Positions 1 to 8,583 of a stretch of DNA of 64,000 bases are shown one piece after another. The first letter of the stretch is position 1. Each line of letters starts with the position of its first letter. The translations under genes and the position numbers were made by a program. The notes under the pieces are model-generated. The model was not told where the DNA came from. It saw only the letters and a program-made list of their open reading frames with translations, and did not search any database. Where the stretch lies: contig CAYTHO010000014.1 of the NCBI GenBank assembly GCA_964437595.1, forward strand, positions 21,305 through 85,304, given 5' to 3'. This DNA is from DSYU01 sp964437595 (lineage in GTDB: Bacteria; Chloroflexota; Anaerolineae; Anaerolineales; Anaerolineaceae).

Positions 1-723
1 TTCGGGGGCCAGCGAGTCTTCCAGGAAGAAGAGCTTGTACGGCTCCACATCTTTGGCAAAGCCAACCGTATCGATCGGCGATAGACGTTCGTGGACATCG
101 TGGAGCAGCTCGACCTCATCGCCCACGGTTCCGCGCACGTAATCGATCATCTTGAGCATGTTGCGGGTGTAGGCGCGCGGGTCATAATACGCGCCGTCTG
201 GGGCGCCCTCGGGCTTGTTAGCATCCGCGCGCCTGCCGCCGTAGCCGCCCATCTGCACGCGGATGTAGCGGTAGCCCTGTTCCTGGAACTTACGCACGTT
301 ATCCACTACTTCCTGAGGGTCGCGGCCATCGGCATGGGCATACACCGCGGCTGCCTCGCGGCATTTGCCGCCCAGCAGTTGGTAGACGGGCATATTGGCC
401 AGCTTACCTTTGATATCCCAGAGGGCCTGGTCGATGCCGGAGATGGCGTTGTTGAGCACCGGGCCGTTGCGCCAGTAGCTCTGCACGTGGGCCATGTGGT
501 AGATTTCCTCGCTGCGGGTGACGTCGCGGCCAATGACGAAGGGGATCAGGTGATGCTCGAGGGCGGCATGCACGGCGCGGAAGCGCTGGGTGAAGGTGGC
601 GCAGCCCAGCCCGTACAATCCGGGTTCGGAGGTCAGCACCTTGACGATGACAAAACGGGTTCCAGGCCCGGCGGTCTGAACTAAGAAGGTTTTTACTTCG
701 CGGATGGTGATGGGGTTTGGCAT
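1..723 (-). CDS. Mannonate dehydratase/RspA-like enolase-superfamily enzyme, 3' end missing
   Basis: This is the first 241 codons of an enolase-superfamily sugar-acid dehydratase; the rest lies beyond the left edge. Translation from the ATG at 723 shows the capping-domain pattern of the ManD/RspA group: a YWRNGPVLNNAISGIDQALWDIKGK-like stretch split by family-typical residues, then YQLLGG, and the LLHDVHERL segment that carries metal and catalytic residues in mannonate dehydratases. These enzymes convert D-mannonate, or a related acid sugar, to 2-keto-3-deoxygluconate with Mg2+. An AAAGGAG ribosome-binding site sits 6 bases before the ATG. It follows the GH5 gene on the same strand after a 126-base G-rich gap, so it may be the last gene of the exporter operon or have its own promoter. 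Several ManD-like proteins have low activity, so the substrate is uncertain. Confidence 0.85.
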   Translation of the reverse strand, partial: MPNPITIREVKTFLVQTAGPGTRFVIVKVLTSEPGLYGLGCATFTQRFRAVHAALEHHLIPFVIGRDVTRSEEIYHMAHVQSYWRNGPVLNNAISGIDQALWDIKGKLANMPVYQLLGGKCREAAAVYAHADGRDPQEVVDNVRKFQEQGYRYIRVQMGGYGGRRADANKPEGAPDGAYYDPRAYTRNMLKMIDYVRGTVGDEVELLHDVHERLSPIDTVGFAKDVEPYKLFFLEDSLAPE

Positions 724-744
724 TTGGGGCTCCTTTAGGAAAAA

Positions 745-775
745 GGGATTGGGGAGAAGGGATTAGGGATTAGGG
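745..775 (+). other. G-quadruplex-type G-tract run in the gap between the GH5 and ManD-like genes
   Basis: Five runs of three or four G separated by 3-4 base loops (GGG ATT GGGG AGAA GGG ATTA GGG ATTA GGG) lie on the plus strand, which is the template strand for the flanking genes. The whole gap 724-849 is purine-rich on this strand. I see no gene in it. Confidence 0.5.
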
Positions 776-849
776 ATACGGAATATGAGGATGAGGGAGC
801 AAAAAATGGATGAAGGGGTAATGGTGAGGGGTGGGTATGGGGTTGTCGA

Positions 850-1989
850 TCAAGGAAGAAGGGCCTGGTAGATCGGCTCTACCCAGGTATTGGCAGCCTG
901 ATCGTAGACGCCAAAGCCGGAGCAGAACTCCCAATAGGCCCAACTGAAACCGCGCTGCTCGGCGGCGCGCGCCATGTATGCCGTCCAGGTGGCGCGCGAT
1001 TCCATATCGGCCTCGCTGAACGCGCCAAACTCGCCCATGAAGATCGGGCGGTGGTTGGCTTCGCCCCATTTCCGAGCCGCCTCCAGATCGCGGTCGACGG
1101 AAAATTTCTCCGTCTTGGTGCCGGTCCAGGTGGTGCCTAACCAGGCCTCCGAACCGTCAGCCCAATCCGCGCCCTGATGGGTAAACTGGAAGGGCTGGTA
1201 GTAGTGGAAGGTGACGATCAGGTTGCGGTCGTTTTCGGGCAGCTCGAGCATGGGCAGATCGGAGACGCTGTTCCAGTTGCCCGGGCCAACGATGATGGTA
1301 CGGTTGGGATTGGTGGCGCGGATGATCTGGATGGCTTCCTTCAACATATCATTCCAGGCGCGGGTATTGGAGATGGTGCCGTTCGGCTCGTTGAGCAGTT
1401 CGAAATACACACTGTCTGGCTCTTTCTGGTAGCGCAGGGCAATTTGCTCCCAGATGGATAAAAAGCGTTCCTTATGCACGCGCGGCTCTTCCATGATTTC
1501 CAGGTAGTGGTGGAAGTCGAGGATGACGGCCAGGTTTTGCTTGCGAGCATTTGCGACCACCCAATCGATGCGCTCGAAGAAGGCCGGATCGATGATATAT
1601 GGGGCCTTTTCTGCGGCGTGGGCATTCCAGCGAATGGGAACGCGGATAGAGTCGAACCCGCCTTCTTTGATGATCTGGAAGAATTCTTCTTTCAATTCAA
1701 CGCCCCACTCTCCTTCCTTGGGCGCCTCCAGGGCATTGCCCAAATTGACGCCGCGCGCCAGGCGCTGGTTTTGCTCAAATGCAAAAGCATCCGCCTCGCG
1801 AATGACGCGAGCAGTGGGAGAGGGCTGCCCCACCGGGGTTGGCGGAACGGCCTGGGTAGCGGTAGGCAGGGGCGCGGGCGGCTGGGCCGCGGTGGGGGAA
1901 GCTTTTGGCGCGGGCGAAGCCGCCGGGGAAGTGCAAGAAGCGGCGGACAAAACCAGAAAGAGACACATCAGAAACACCTTTCGGAGCAT
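850..1989 (-). CDS. Glycoside hydrolase family 5 lipoprotein (endoglucanase-like)
   Basis: A 379-residue secreted GH5 (cellulase-type) retaining glycosidase. The N-terminus is a lipoprotein signal ending in AASC (Cys19), followed by a Pro/Ala/Thr-rich linker to about residue 65 and then a TIM barrel. Family landmarks are RGVNLGNAL, the DFHHY strand, LNEPNG with the acid/base Glu near residue 201, and MGEFGAF with the nucleophile Glu near residue 320. GH5 enzymes cut beta-1,4-glucans, mannans or xyloglucans; the exact substrate cannot be read here. The ATG at 1989 is chosen over an upstream in-frame codon because it has an AAAGGAGGG site 8 bases away and gives a clean signal peptide. It starts 16 bases after the stop of an ABC ATPase gene, so it appears co-transcribed with the exporter, which is unusual. 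Confidence 0.93.
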   Translation of the reverse strand: MLRKVFLMCLFLVLSAASCTSPAASPAPKASPTAAQPPAPLPTATQAVPPTPVGQPSPTARVIREADAFAFEQNQRLARGVNLGNALEAPKEGEWGVELKEEFFQIIKEGGFDSIRVPIRWNAHAAEKAPYIIDPAFFERIDWVVANARKQNLAVILDFHHYLEIMEEPRVHKERFLSIWEQIALRYQKEPDSVYFELLNEPNGTISNTRAWNDMLKEAIQIIRATNPNRTIIVGPGNWNSVSDLPMLELPENDRNLIVTFHYYQPFQFTHQGADWADGSEAWLGTTWTGTKTEKFSVDRDLEAARKWGEANHRPIFMGEFGAFSEADMESRATWTAYMARAAEQRGFSWAYWEFCSGFGVYDQAANTWVEPIYQALLP

Positions 1990-2005
1990 TACGCGCCCTC
2001 CTTTG

Positions 2006-2743
2006 TTACGGCGCAGGATAGCGGACATCTTTTACCTGTCCATCACTCAGCTCATATACAATGTGGGCGTATTCCTCCACCATCGGGTCATGAGTAGCCA
2101 TGATGATGGTGATGCCCTCTTTCACAACGATGTAGCGGAACAAGGCCAGAATCTGGCGACCGGTGCCCGAATCAAGCTCGCCGGTGGGCTCATCGGCGAT
2201 GATCAGATCCGGATGAGTGGAGAGCGCGCGGGCAATGGCCACCCGCTGCTGCTGGCCGCCGGAAAGCTCCCATGGGCGGTGATGTGCCCACGGCCCTAAG
2301 CCCACAATCTCCAGGGCGCGCATGGCCAGCTTGCGCCGGTTCTGGGTGTATCCGGCTATACGCAGCATCAGCTCGACATTCTCCACCGCCGAGAACATCG
2401 GCATGATGGCGAAGGACTGGAAGACAAAACCAATTCGGTGGCGGCGCAGCTCGGTCAGGTCATTTTTCGACATCCGCGAGAGCGGCTGGCCGAACAGGTA
2501 GACCTCGCCCAGGGTTGGCCGGTCCAGCCCGCCGATGATATTGAGCAGGGTGGTTTTTCCCGAGCCCGAGCGTCCTTTGAGCGCCGCCAGGACACCCTTG
2601 GGCACTTCCAGGGCGGCGTCGCGCAGGGCCATAACCTGGCTCTCCCCCACCGGGTAGATGCGGGTGACTTCATTCACCCGGATGATCGTTTCGGGTTTCG
2701 CTGGTTGGGGTTGCGCGGTTTGACTTAATGTAGTTTCCGTCAT
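2006..2743 (-). CDS. ABC transporter ATP-binding protein (MacB/LolD type)
   Basis: A 245-residue cytoplasmic ATPase that would power the FtsX-type permease encoded upstream. It has Walker A GRSGSGKTT (residues 57-65), the Q-loop in FVFQSFAIMPMF, the signature LSGGQQQR (160-167) and Walker B IIADEPTGELD (about 181-191), with the LDRPT and MATHDP elements of the MacB/LolD subfamily. The first 20 residues are a Gln/Pro-rich extension. It lies 15 bases downstream of a second ATPase gene, so the two probably pair on one permease as a heterodimer. It is followed after 16 bases by the GH5 lipoprotein gene. Members of this family export lipoproteins, peptides or antibiotics, or transmit mechanical force; the substrate here is unknown. 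Confidence 0.93.
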   Translation of the reverse strand: MTETTLSQTAQPQPAKPETIIRVNEVTRIYPVGESQVMALRDAALEVPKGVLAALKGRSGSGKTTLLNIIGGLDRPTLGEVYLFGQPLSRMSKNDLTELRRHRIGFVFQSFAIMPMFSAVENVELMLRIAGYTQNRRKLAMRALEIVGLGPWAHHRPWELSGGQQQRVAIARALSTHPDLIIADEPTGELDSGTGRQILALFRYIVVKEGITIIMATHDPMVEEYAHIVYELSDGQVKDVRYPAP

Positions 2744-2758
2744 AATGATTCCTGCCCG

Positions 2759-3835
2759 TTATTTCCGTTTGGATGGTTTCAAACGTTTCAGGCTGCCGGG
2801 TTTGCGCTGCGGGAGCGATTCCTGCTCGAAGAGCATGGCAATCTGCTCCTCGATGGTCTGCTTGCGCGCCTGCTCGCCTTCCGCACCTTCCACAGGCCGG
2901 ATGATGATGCAGTCCTCGCCGGTTTCCAGCCTGGCGCGCTTGCCAATGCCTAACTGCTCGCGCAGTTCTTTGGGGATCTGCAGCCGGCCCGCGGAATCGA
3001 GCACGACGAATTCTTGCAGGGTAATCTCGGGAGGGTGTTCCTCATGCGCAGGTTTCTCCCCACCCTGGATAGGACCCACGCTCTGCCCGGTGGATCGCCC
3101 GCCGGACATGGCTTTCTCTAACTGCCCGACCTGCCGGATGGTCTCTGTGCTGATTTTGCCATCCCGGATGGCGACCACCCGGTCGACCTGGGTGGCGATG
3201 CGCGGATCGTGGGTGACGATGATGGTAGTCAGGTCCATGCGCTGGCTCAGGCGGCGGAAGGTGTCCATGATGGTCTGGGCAGTCGCCGAATCGACCTCGC
3301 CGGTTGGCTCATCCCCCAGCAGGAGGACAGGTTTATTGGCCAGCGCAACCGCTATGGCAATGCGCTGCTGCTCGCCGCCGGATAACTGCGTCAGGCGATG
3401 GAAGCGGCGGTCGTACAGGCCCACCGCATCCAGCAGCTCCTCCGCCCAATCTCGCTTCTGTTTGCGGTTGGTCACCCAGGCCATGGTCATGGGCATTTCG
3501 ATATTTTCCAGCGCCGTGAGGTAAGGGATCAGGTTGCGCGCGGTTTGCTGCCAGACGAAGCCCACCTTGGCGCGCTGGTACTGGTTCATGGCGGCATCGG
3601 AGAGGCTGAGCAGATCGATGCCATCTACAGTAACCCTGCCAGCGGAAGGCCGGTCGAGCCCGCCGAGGATGTTCATCAGGGTGGATTTCCCCGAGCCGGA
3701 GGTGCCCACGATGCCCAGCATTTCACCGCGTTCCACCACCAGGTCCAGCCCTTGAAGCGCCACCACCTCCAGATCGGCGACCTTATAGATCTTCACCAGG
3801 TTCTCGCAAACGATTAAAGGTTTTTTCTGCATCAC
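2759..3835 (-). CDS. ABC transporter ATPase fused to a C-terminal AbrB/SpoVT-like domain
   Basis: A 358-residue protein. Residues 1-235 are a complete MacB/LolD-type ATPase: Walker A GTSGSGKST (44-52), signature LSGGEQQR (151-158), Walker B LLLGDEPTGE (171-180), and the VTHDPRIA switch. After a 35-residue linker, residues 274-316 (FVVLDSAGRLQIPKELRE followed by LGIGKRARLE and IIIRPV) match the swapped-hairpin AbrB/SpoVT/MazE fold in its D-x-x-GR-x-xIPKxLR pattern. The end (340-358) is strongly basic (KPGSLKRLKPSKRK). AbrB-like domains normally bind DNA or mediate dimerisation, so the tail might dimerise the transporter or bind nucleic acid. It starts 5 bases after the permease stop. The fusion is plain in one open frame with no sign of frameshift. 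Confidence 0.9.
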   Translation of the reverse strand: MMQKKPLIVCENLVKIYKVADLEVVALQGLDLVVERGEMLGIVGTSGSGKSTLMNILGGLDRPSAGRVTVDGIDLLSLSDAAMNQYQRAKVGFVWQQTARNLIPYLTALENIEMPMTMAWVTNRKQKRDWAEELLDAVGLYDRRFHRLTQLSGGEQQRIAIAVALANKPVLLLGDEPTGEVDSATAQTIMDTFRRLSQRMDLTTIIVTHDPRIATQVDRVVAIRDGKISTETIRQVGQLEKAMSGGRSTGQSVGPIQGGEKPAHEEHPPEITLQEFVVLDSAGRLQIPKELREQLGIGKRARLETGEDCIIIRPVEGAEGEQARKQTIEEQIAMLFEQESLPQRKPGSLKRLKPSKRK

Positions 3836-3840
3836 GATTC

Positions 3841-6729
3841 CTATAACGTTTCTCCCATCTTTACCGCCTGGAAAATCTGCATTTTCGCCAGGTACATCAC
3901 CGTTCCGAGGATGGTGAGGAACAGGATAAAGGCGAAGGCCAGGCTCAGCCAGCCCGACTCGGCCCAGCCGATCAGTACTTCAAACGGCGGAACGGCCCCG
4001 GCGCCGGTGGTGCTCACCTGGAGCAGCGGTACAAAGAGCTGACTGGTCAGCAGGCCAATGGCGGCGCCCAGCCCAATCGCCAGGCCCATCAGCAGGAGCT
4101 GTTCGAGCACCAGGTAGCCGATGAGCTGGCCCACCGACAGGCCGATTGCCTGCAGGATGCCAAGCTGAATAAACCGGCGCCGCAGGGAGGCATAAGAATA
4201 CAGCACAAAACCGATGCCGGGCATGAGGCCGGTGGCGATGAACCCGACATTCAAGATGCCAAAGAGCCCCATGCGCTCCGGCAGGTCCATTGAAATCCGC
4301 AGGTCATCGAAGGCATTGCCCCGCACAACCACCACCACGCGTGGCCCGCCCAGCATCTGCTGGATCTGGTACAGGAGCAGTTTGGTGTCCGTCTTCTCGC
4401 GCAGTTTCAACCATAAATCGTAACCAACCGAGGATTCGGGGCTGTCAAAGACCGAATCGAGGTTGGCGATGAGAGTAGGCGTTTCGTCCGGCAGGACGGT
4501 GGGGAAATAATCGTAGGTGCCAACCACAATCATGTCGCGCTCGAAAAAGGAGCCGAGGATGTTGATCGACACGTTCATGTGGTCGCCAGGGCGGAACCCG
4601 GCTTTCTCTGCCACGGCCCGAGGAACCAGCACTCCCATCGGCTCGGCGCCCAGGGCGTTCATCAGGGCGCCCAGCGGCTGGCCGGCAAAATCTTCGCGGT
4701 AAAAAGCGACTTTGGGAAAATCGAGCCGGTCGATGCCCATTAAAATGGCTTTTTGCTCCCCGACTCCGTAGGAATAGGTAACATCATACTTGCCAACCCG
4801 GGTGATCTCCTCGATACTGGGCAGCTTGCGGTGTTCCTCGAGGTTCAGGTCTCCTTCAAGCTGCAGGTCCATCTCAGACAGGGTAACGGTGCTGGAACCC
4901 GCCGCGCCAATCTGGCCCGCGCCGCCGCCGCGCAGGTAGTATTCGTGGATGGCAAGGTCGGCCCCAGAGCGGTAATACAGGGAGTCGTGCTGCCATTGGT
5001 CGAGCGTTTTGGCGGTGGAGGCTGAGTAGATTGACAGGCTGAGCGAGATCATAATCAACAGCAGCGCGCTGGAATGGTCCTGCGGGCGGCGGGCAATCTG
5101 CTGCATCGAGAGATATGCCCAGACGCCCGGCATGCGATCTACCAGCAGCGCCAGCAGGCGCATGAGGAACGGCAGAAGGCGAATGAGGATCATGCACAGC
5201 GCCATGGCGAATAAGGCCGGGGCGACAAAGAGAAGCGGATCGCGGTACTGGCCCTCGCCCACCGACTGCAGAGCCGAGAGAAACTTGGCCGGCCTGGCGA
5301 TGCCTTTCATGGTCAGGTAGGCATAGATGCCGGGAATAAGGAGGATAAAATCCAGGAAGAAACGCTGCCAGAGCGGCGTGCGGGTGGACCGGGATTGTTC
5401 CTGCTTGATGCGGATGATGGTAGAGCGTGAAAGCCCCAGCGCGGGCGCTAACCGGGCAAAGATCACCATCAGCGCGCCAACTGCCAGCCAGAGCAGGTTG
5501 ATGCCCTGCAAGCCGAACTGGAGATTCCCGCGGTAGGTGAATTTCAAAAAGGAGAGGGTTTGCCCCATCAAAACCGCTTCCAACCAGCCTACCAGCAGCG
5601 CCAGGGGCAGGGCAAACAGGATGAGCGTAACACTCTCCGCCAGATTCAGGGTGATCACCTGCCAGCCGCTCGTCCCGCGACCACGCATGGTAGCAGTCTC
5701 TTGCTCGTACTGCTGTACAGCGATATTGGCGGTCAGGGCGATGAACAGCAGCGCCAGGATGACCATTGGCCCGCCCACGGCATAGAACAGGGTAATCATC
5801 GATTCGGCGCGCGCTTCATACCCTCCTAAGGCTTCCAGGGGCGAGTGGTCGGTGGTGATGCCGGGTAACAGCCGGTTCAGGTCCGCCTCCAGGCGAACCA
5901 GGCCGCGGATGTAATCGCCGGCCTGTTCTAACTGCAGGCTGCGCTCGTCGAAAATCACATACCAGGAAGCAAAGAAGACTGGGCGCCGGAGGATCGGCTG
6001 GACGCGCTGGCTGAAAATATCCGCGGGCACCCAGAACAGCTCGGCATAATCGGTTTCGGGAGATCCAAACCAATCGTTCGACAGATCATTTTTCGGACGC
6101 CAGATGCCAACAACCTCGACCTCCGCGTCCCTTGAAACAAACCGGTCGCCCAGGCCGACATAGCTCTTTTCGGCCTTCGACTGGAGGATAGCGACCGGGA
6201 TGGGGCCGGAGGAGTCCGCGCTAGCCTGGGGCCACTGCCCTTCGACGATTTCGGCCCGGTCCGGCAGTTGTTCCATGGTGACAAACCCCATGGTGAGCCA
6301 CGGCTCGGTCAGGTCAATTTTCGCGGCAAAATCCACCGGAGTCCAGGACATGGAAGTGGACTGCACTTCGGCATCAATGCGCTCCAGCCGGGGGCCAACC
6401 ATCCGCCCGGCATGGTCCTGGATGTAGCGGGTAATGACCTGGCTCTGGTCCAGGGTAATGGCCGGGGACGAATAGGGATCCTGATAGTACATGCGCAGGC
6501 TGAACAGGCCGCGGTGCAGGGATACGGCCTTTTCTGATAGCTGCTCGCGAAGAACCTCACCGGAGACAGCGTGTGAGAATACCGGCACGCACACGATAAT
6601 GCCTAACACGGCAATAATGCCCACCACCGTGCTGATGGTGAGGCCCAGGTTGTGGCGCAAGCGCTTGATCACCACAACCAGCATCGAGGTAAACATGGCC
6701 AGCAAATCGCCCAAACGAGATATTCGCAT
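3841..6729 (-). CDS. Large FtsX-type ABC transporter permease
   Basis: A 962-residue membrane protein of the MacB/FtsX permease class with the duplicated layout seen in Gram-positive-like exporters. There is an N-terminal transmembrane helix (about 30-55), a large extracytoplasmic domain (about 60-310), a block of membrane helices (about 315-560, with ALLFIALTANIAV and the FtsX helices), a second extracytoplasmic domain (about 575-830), and a final three-helix FtsX unit (about 835-955). It is flanked at 16 and 5 bases by the adaptor lipoprotein and ATPase genes, which defines a complete tripartite exporter. Many members of this class move lipoproteins or peptides or couple ATP hydrolysis to periplasmic work. 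No substrate is evident. The reading frame is intact. Confidence 0.9.
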   Translation of the reverse strand: MRISRLGDLLAMFTSMLVVVIKRLRHNLGLTISTVVGIIAVLGIIVCVPVFSHAVSGEVLREQLSEKAVSLHRGLFSLRMYYQDPYSSPAITLDQSQVITRYIQDHAGRMVGPRLERIDAEVQSTSMSWTPVDFAAKIDLTEPWLTMGFVTMEQLPDRAEIVEGQWPQASADSSGPIPVAILQSKAEKSYVGLGDRFVSRDAEVEVVGIWRPKNDLSNDWFGSPETDYAELFWVPADIFSQRVQPILRRPVFFASWYVIFDERSLQLEQAGDYIRGLVRLEADLNRLLPGITTDHSPLEALGGYEARAESMITLFYAVGGPMVILALLFIALTANIAVQQYEQETATMRGRGTSGWQVITLNLAESVTLILFALPLALLVGWLEAVLMGQTLSFLKFTYRGNLQFGLQGINLLWLAVGALMVIFARLAPALGLSRSTIIRIKQEQSRSTRTPLWQRFFLDFILLIPGIYAYLTMKGIARPAKFLSALQSVGEGQYRDPLLFVAPALFAMALCMILIRLLPFLMRLLALLVDRMPGVWAYLSMQQIARRPQDHSSALLLIMISLSLSIYSASTAKTLDQWQHDSLYYRSGADLAIHEYYLRGGGAGQIGAAGSSTVTLSEMDLQLEGDLNLEEHRKLPSIEEITRVGKYDVTYSYGVGEQKAILMGIDRLDFPKVAFYREDFAGQPLGALMNALGAEPMGVLVPRAVAEKAGFRPGDHMNVSINILGSFFERDMIVVGTYDYFPTVLPDETPTLIANLDSVFDSPESSVGYDLWLKLREKTDTKLLLYQIQQMLGGPRVVVVVRGNAFDDLRISMDLPERMGLFGILNVGFIATGLMPGIGFVLYSYASLRRRFIQLGILQAIGLSVGQLIGYLVLEQLLLMGLAIGLGAAIGLLTSQLFVPLLQVSTTGAGAVPPFEVLIGWAESGWLSLAFAFILFLTILGTVMYLAKMQIFQAVKMGETL

Positions 6730-6745
6730 CGCTAGCGGCTCCCCA

Positions 6746-7948
6746 TCACGGCCCCAACACCTGGTCGCCTTCTCTCAAGTCAGCGATGACCTCCCAAAGA
6801 TCGGTGGATTTTAAACCAATCTGGTTAATCTCGATCCGGCGGCGGCGCTCCCCGTCCTGGACGATGACAAAATGCAGCCCTTTGTATTCGCGAATGGCAG
6901 CGGGGGGCAGCAGCAGCGCATCTTCTTTTCTCCCCAGGACGACGGTCAGGTATACCTGCCGCCCGACAATGGCCTGCTCGGCGGATACGCTGTCAGGGAT
7001 CGCAAAGAAAAGGTAGTCATTGGCTGAGGAGGTCAGAACGCTGGCCGCGGCCTGATCGGTGGTGGTCGAGACGAGGAATCCGGGCAGGTAGCGGGTGGGG
7101 TAGCGCGTTTCCGCGTCCCTTGCCAGTTTCACGGTAACTTCGGAGGTTTCCTGGAGCTGGCCTTCGAGGTCGCGGTTGTACGGCGAGCGAATGACCAGAT
7201 CAGTCGGGTCGCCGACCAGGAACACGGAATTAAAGGTCTCCAACTGCTGCCCGGCGCGGACGGAGCTGCGCAGTATCTGGCAGTCGTAGGGGGCCACGAT
7301 CTGCCGCTCGGCAATCAATTTTTCCAGGCGTTCCACGGCCAGCTTGCTGCGCTCAACGGCCTGTTCCATAGACGGGTTGGTATCAGCGGTGAGCACCTTG
7401 AGCGCGGTTTCGGCCAGGGCCAGGTTTTCCTGGACGATGTCCAGGTTTAGCTGAGCTTTTTCCTTCTCGATGCCGTACGACTGCGCCAGTTCAATTTTCA
7501 CCAGTTCGACCTGCTTCTGCAAAATCACCACATCCGCTTTGGCTTTTCTGAGATCGTATTCGCGCTCCGCGCCATCTTTCGACAGGTTAGCCTGGGCGAC
7601 TTCGTAATCAATGCGCGCCTGCTGGAGCTGGTTCATGAGGTCATCGATCTGCATCTCGGCCAGCAGGTCGCCTTTCTTTACCTTGTCTCCAGCCTTGACC
7701 ACCACCCTGGTAACGTAGCCCGAAGCCCGGAAGAACAGCTCATCCTGCCTGGCGGGGACAATATCGCCCATCAGGTCCTTTTCGGCGACGATTGGCCCGC
7801 GCTGCACGGTATAGATCGCTTTTTCATAATCAACCAGCGGCGGCAGCGGAGTGGGGGTTGGAGCCTGGCTGCCCGCGGAACTGCAAGCCGTCAGCAGCAC
7901 GGACAGAAAGAACAGCAACAGTAATGAAACGGGTATTCTTTTCGACAT
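6746..7948 (-). CDS. HlyD/RND-type adaptor lipoprotein of the exporter
   Basis: A 400-residue adaptor (membrane fusion protein) for the FtsX-type exporter. The signal sequence ends in the lipobox LLTAC (Cys22), followed by a short Ser/Ala/Pro/Thr linker. Residues of about 70-95 and 205-245 form the split biotinyl-lipoyl hairpin (VTRVVVKAGDKVKKGDLLAEM and IVAPYDCQI), separated by a long coiled-coil hairpin rich in Glu, Lys and Leu (about 95-205), and then a beta-barrel domain. The ATG at 7948 has a GGAGAAGGG site and begins the signal peptide, so the upstream alternative start is rejected. It probably lies on the outer face of the membrane and contacts the permease. Position immediately before the permease gene supports this role. 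Confidence 0.92.
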   Translation of the reverse strand: MSKRIPVSLLLLFFLSVLLTACSSAGSQAPTPTPLPPLVDYEKAIYTVQRGPIVAEKDLMGDIVPARQDELFFRASGYVTRVVVKAGDKVKKGDLLAEMQIDDLMNQLQQARIDYEVAQANLSKDGAEREYDLRKAKADVVILQKQVELVKIELAQSYGIEKEKAQLNLDIVQENLALAETALKVLTADTNPSMEQAVERSKLAVERLEKLIAERQIVAPYDCQILRSSVRAGQQLETFNSVFLVGDPTDLVIRSPYNRDLEGQLQETSEVTVKLARDAETRYPTRYLPGFLVSTTTDQAAASVLTSSANDYLFFAIPDSVSAEQAIVGRQVYLTVVLGRKEDALLLPPAAIREYKGLHFVIVQDGERRRRIEINQIGLKSTDLWEVIADLREGDQVLGP

Positions 7949-7983
7949 CCCTTCTCCTTGGGTTTGTGATGGGCGACAAACGA

Positions 7984-8367
7984 TTATCCCAGGAAGGTCT
8001 GGATCAAGGCGCTGATCGCAATACATCCCAGGCCGATCATAAACAGGTAAATACTGACATCGTGACGTTTATTCATTTCATCGCGGAATTCCTCGAAGTG
8101 ATCGAGAAGATTCTTGGCCTCTTCAGGCTTGCGGATGATGGTGGGAATGCCCAAGCTGCGGCCTGAAAACGTCGCCGCAAACGCAACCAGGGCCGCGATC
8201 AGGGTGGCAGCCAGCCCGGCCCAGAACACACGCTCACTGAGAAGCACGAACGAAAAATTCCTTGTAAAAAGAAAGGTGAGCGCCACAATCAAACAGATGC
8301 CGAGGTCGACAAGCAGCACATCTCGAAAATATACCAGTGCCCGAATCAGGGCGGCTTTCATGCGCAT
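7984..8367 (-). CDS. Small three-helix membrane protein of unknown function
   Basis: A 127-residue hydrophobic protein that I do not recognise. Predicted membrane helices lie at about residues 17-36, 45-66 and 104-126. The stretch between the second and third is soluble and charged (IRKPEEAKNLLDHFEEFRDEMNKR) and probably helical. It is the first gene of the minus-strand exporter operon, with 35 bases between its stop and the adaptor gene. A CCAGGAG site precedes the ATG at 8367; a second ATG two codons later is equally possible. Position suggests a helper of the exporter, but nothing in the sequence proves it. Confidence 0.7.
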   Translation of the reverse strand: MRMKAALIRALVYFRDVLLVDLGICLIVALTFLFTRNFSFVLLSERVFWAGLAATLIAALVAFAATFSGRSLGIPTIIRKPEEAKNLLDHFEEFRDEMNKRHDVSIYLFMIGLGCIAISALIQTFLG

Positions 8368-8445
8368 CCATCACTCCTGGGGAAAATACACGCGGGCGCG
8401 TTCTCTGAGGCGACCCTTTCGAAGACAAACCCAGCCAACACAGGT

Positions 8446-8451
8446 ATTATA
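8446..8451 (-). promoter_or_regulatory. Candidate -10 element for the exporter operon
   Basis: On the minus strand a perfect TATAAT lies about 80 bases upstream of the first exporter gene (start 8367). No good -35 hexamer is found at 16-18 bases, so an activator or another promoter may be needed. The rest of 8368-8583 shows no gene. Confidence 0.35.
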
Positions 8452-8583
8452 GCTGTATCAAGCTGGAGCGGCTGAGCAAACCGCCATAAGCGTTATGATC
8501 AAAAAGCAACCGTTCCAGGTGGATTACTCGAGTCATTCGCCGGGTATCGGGGTGCTTTTTGAAAAACACTTCCGGCGAAAACC

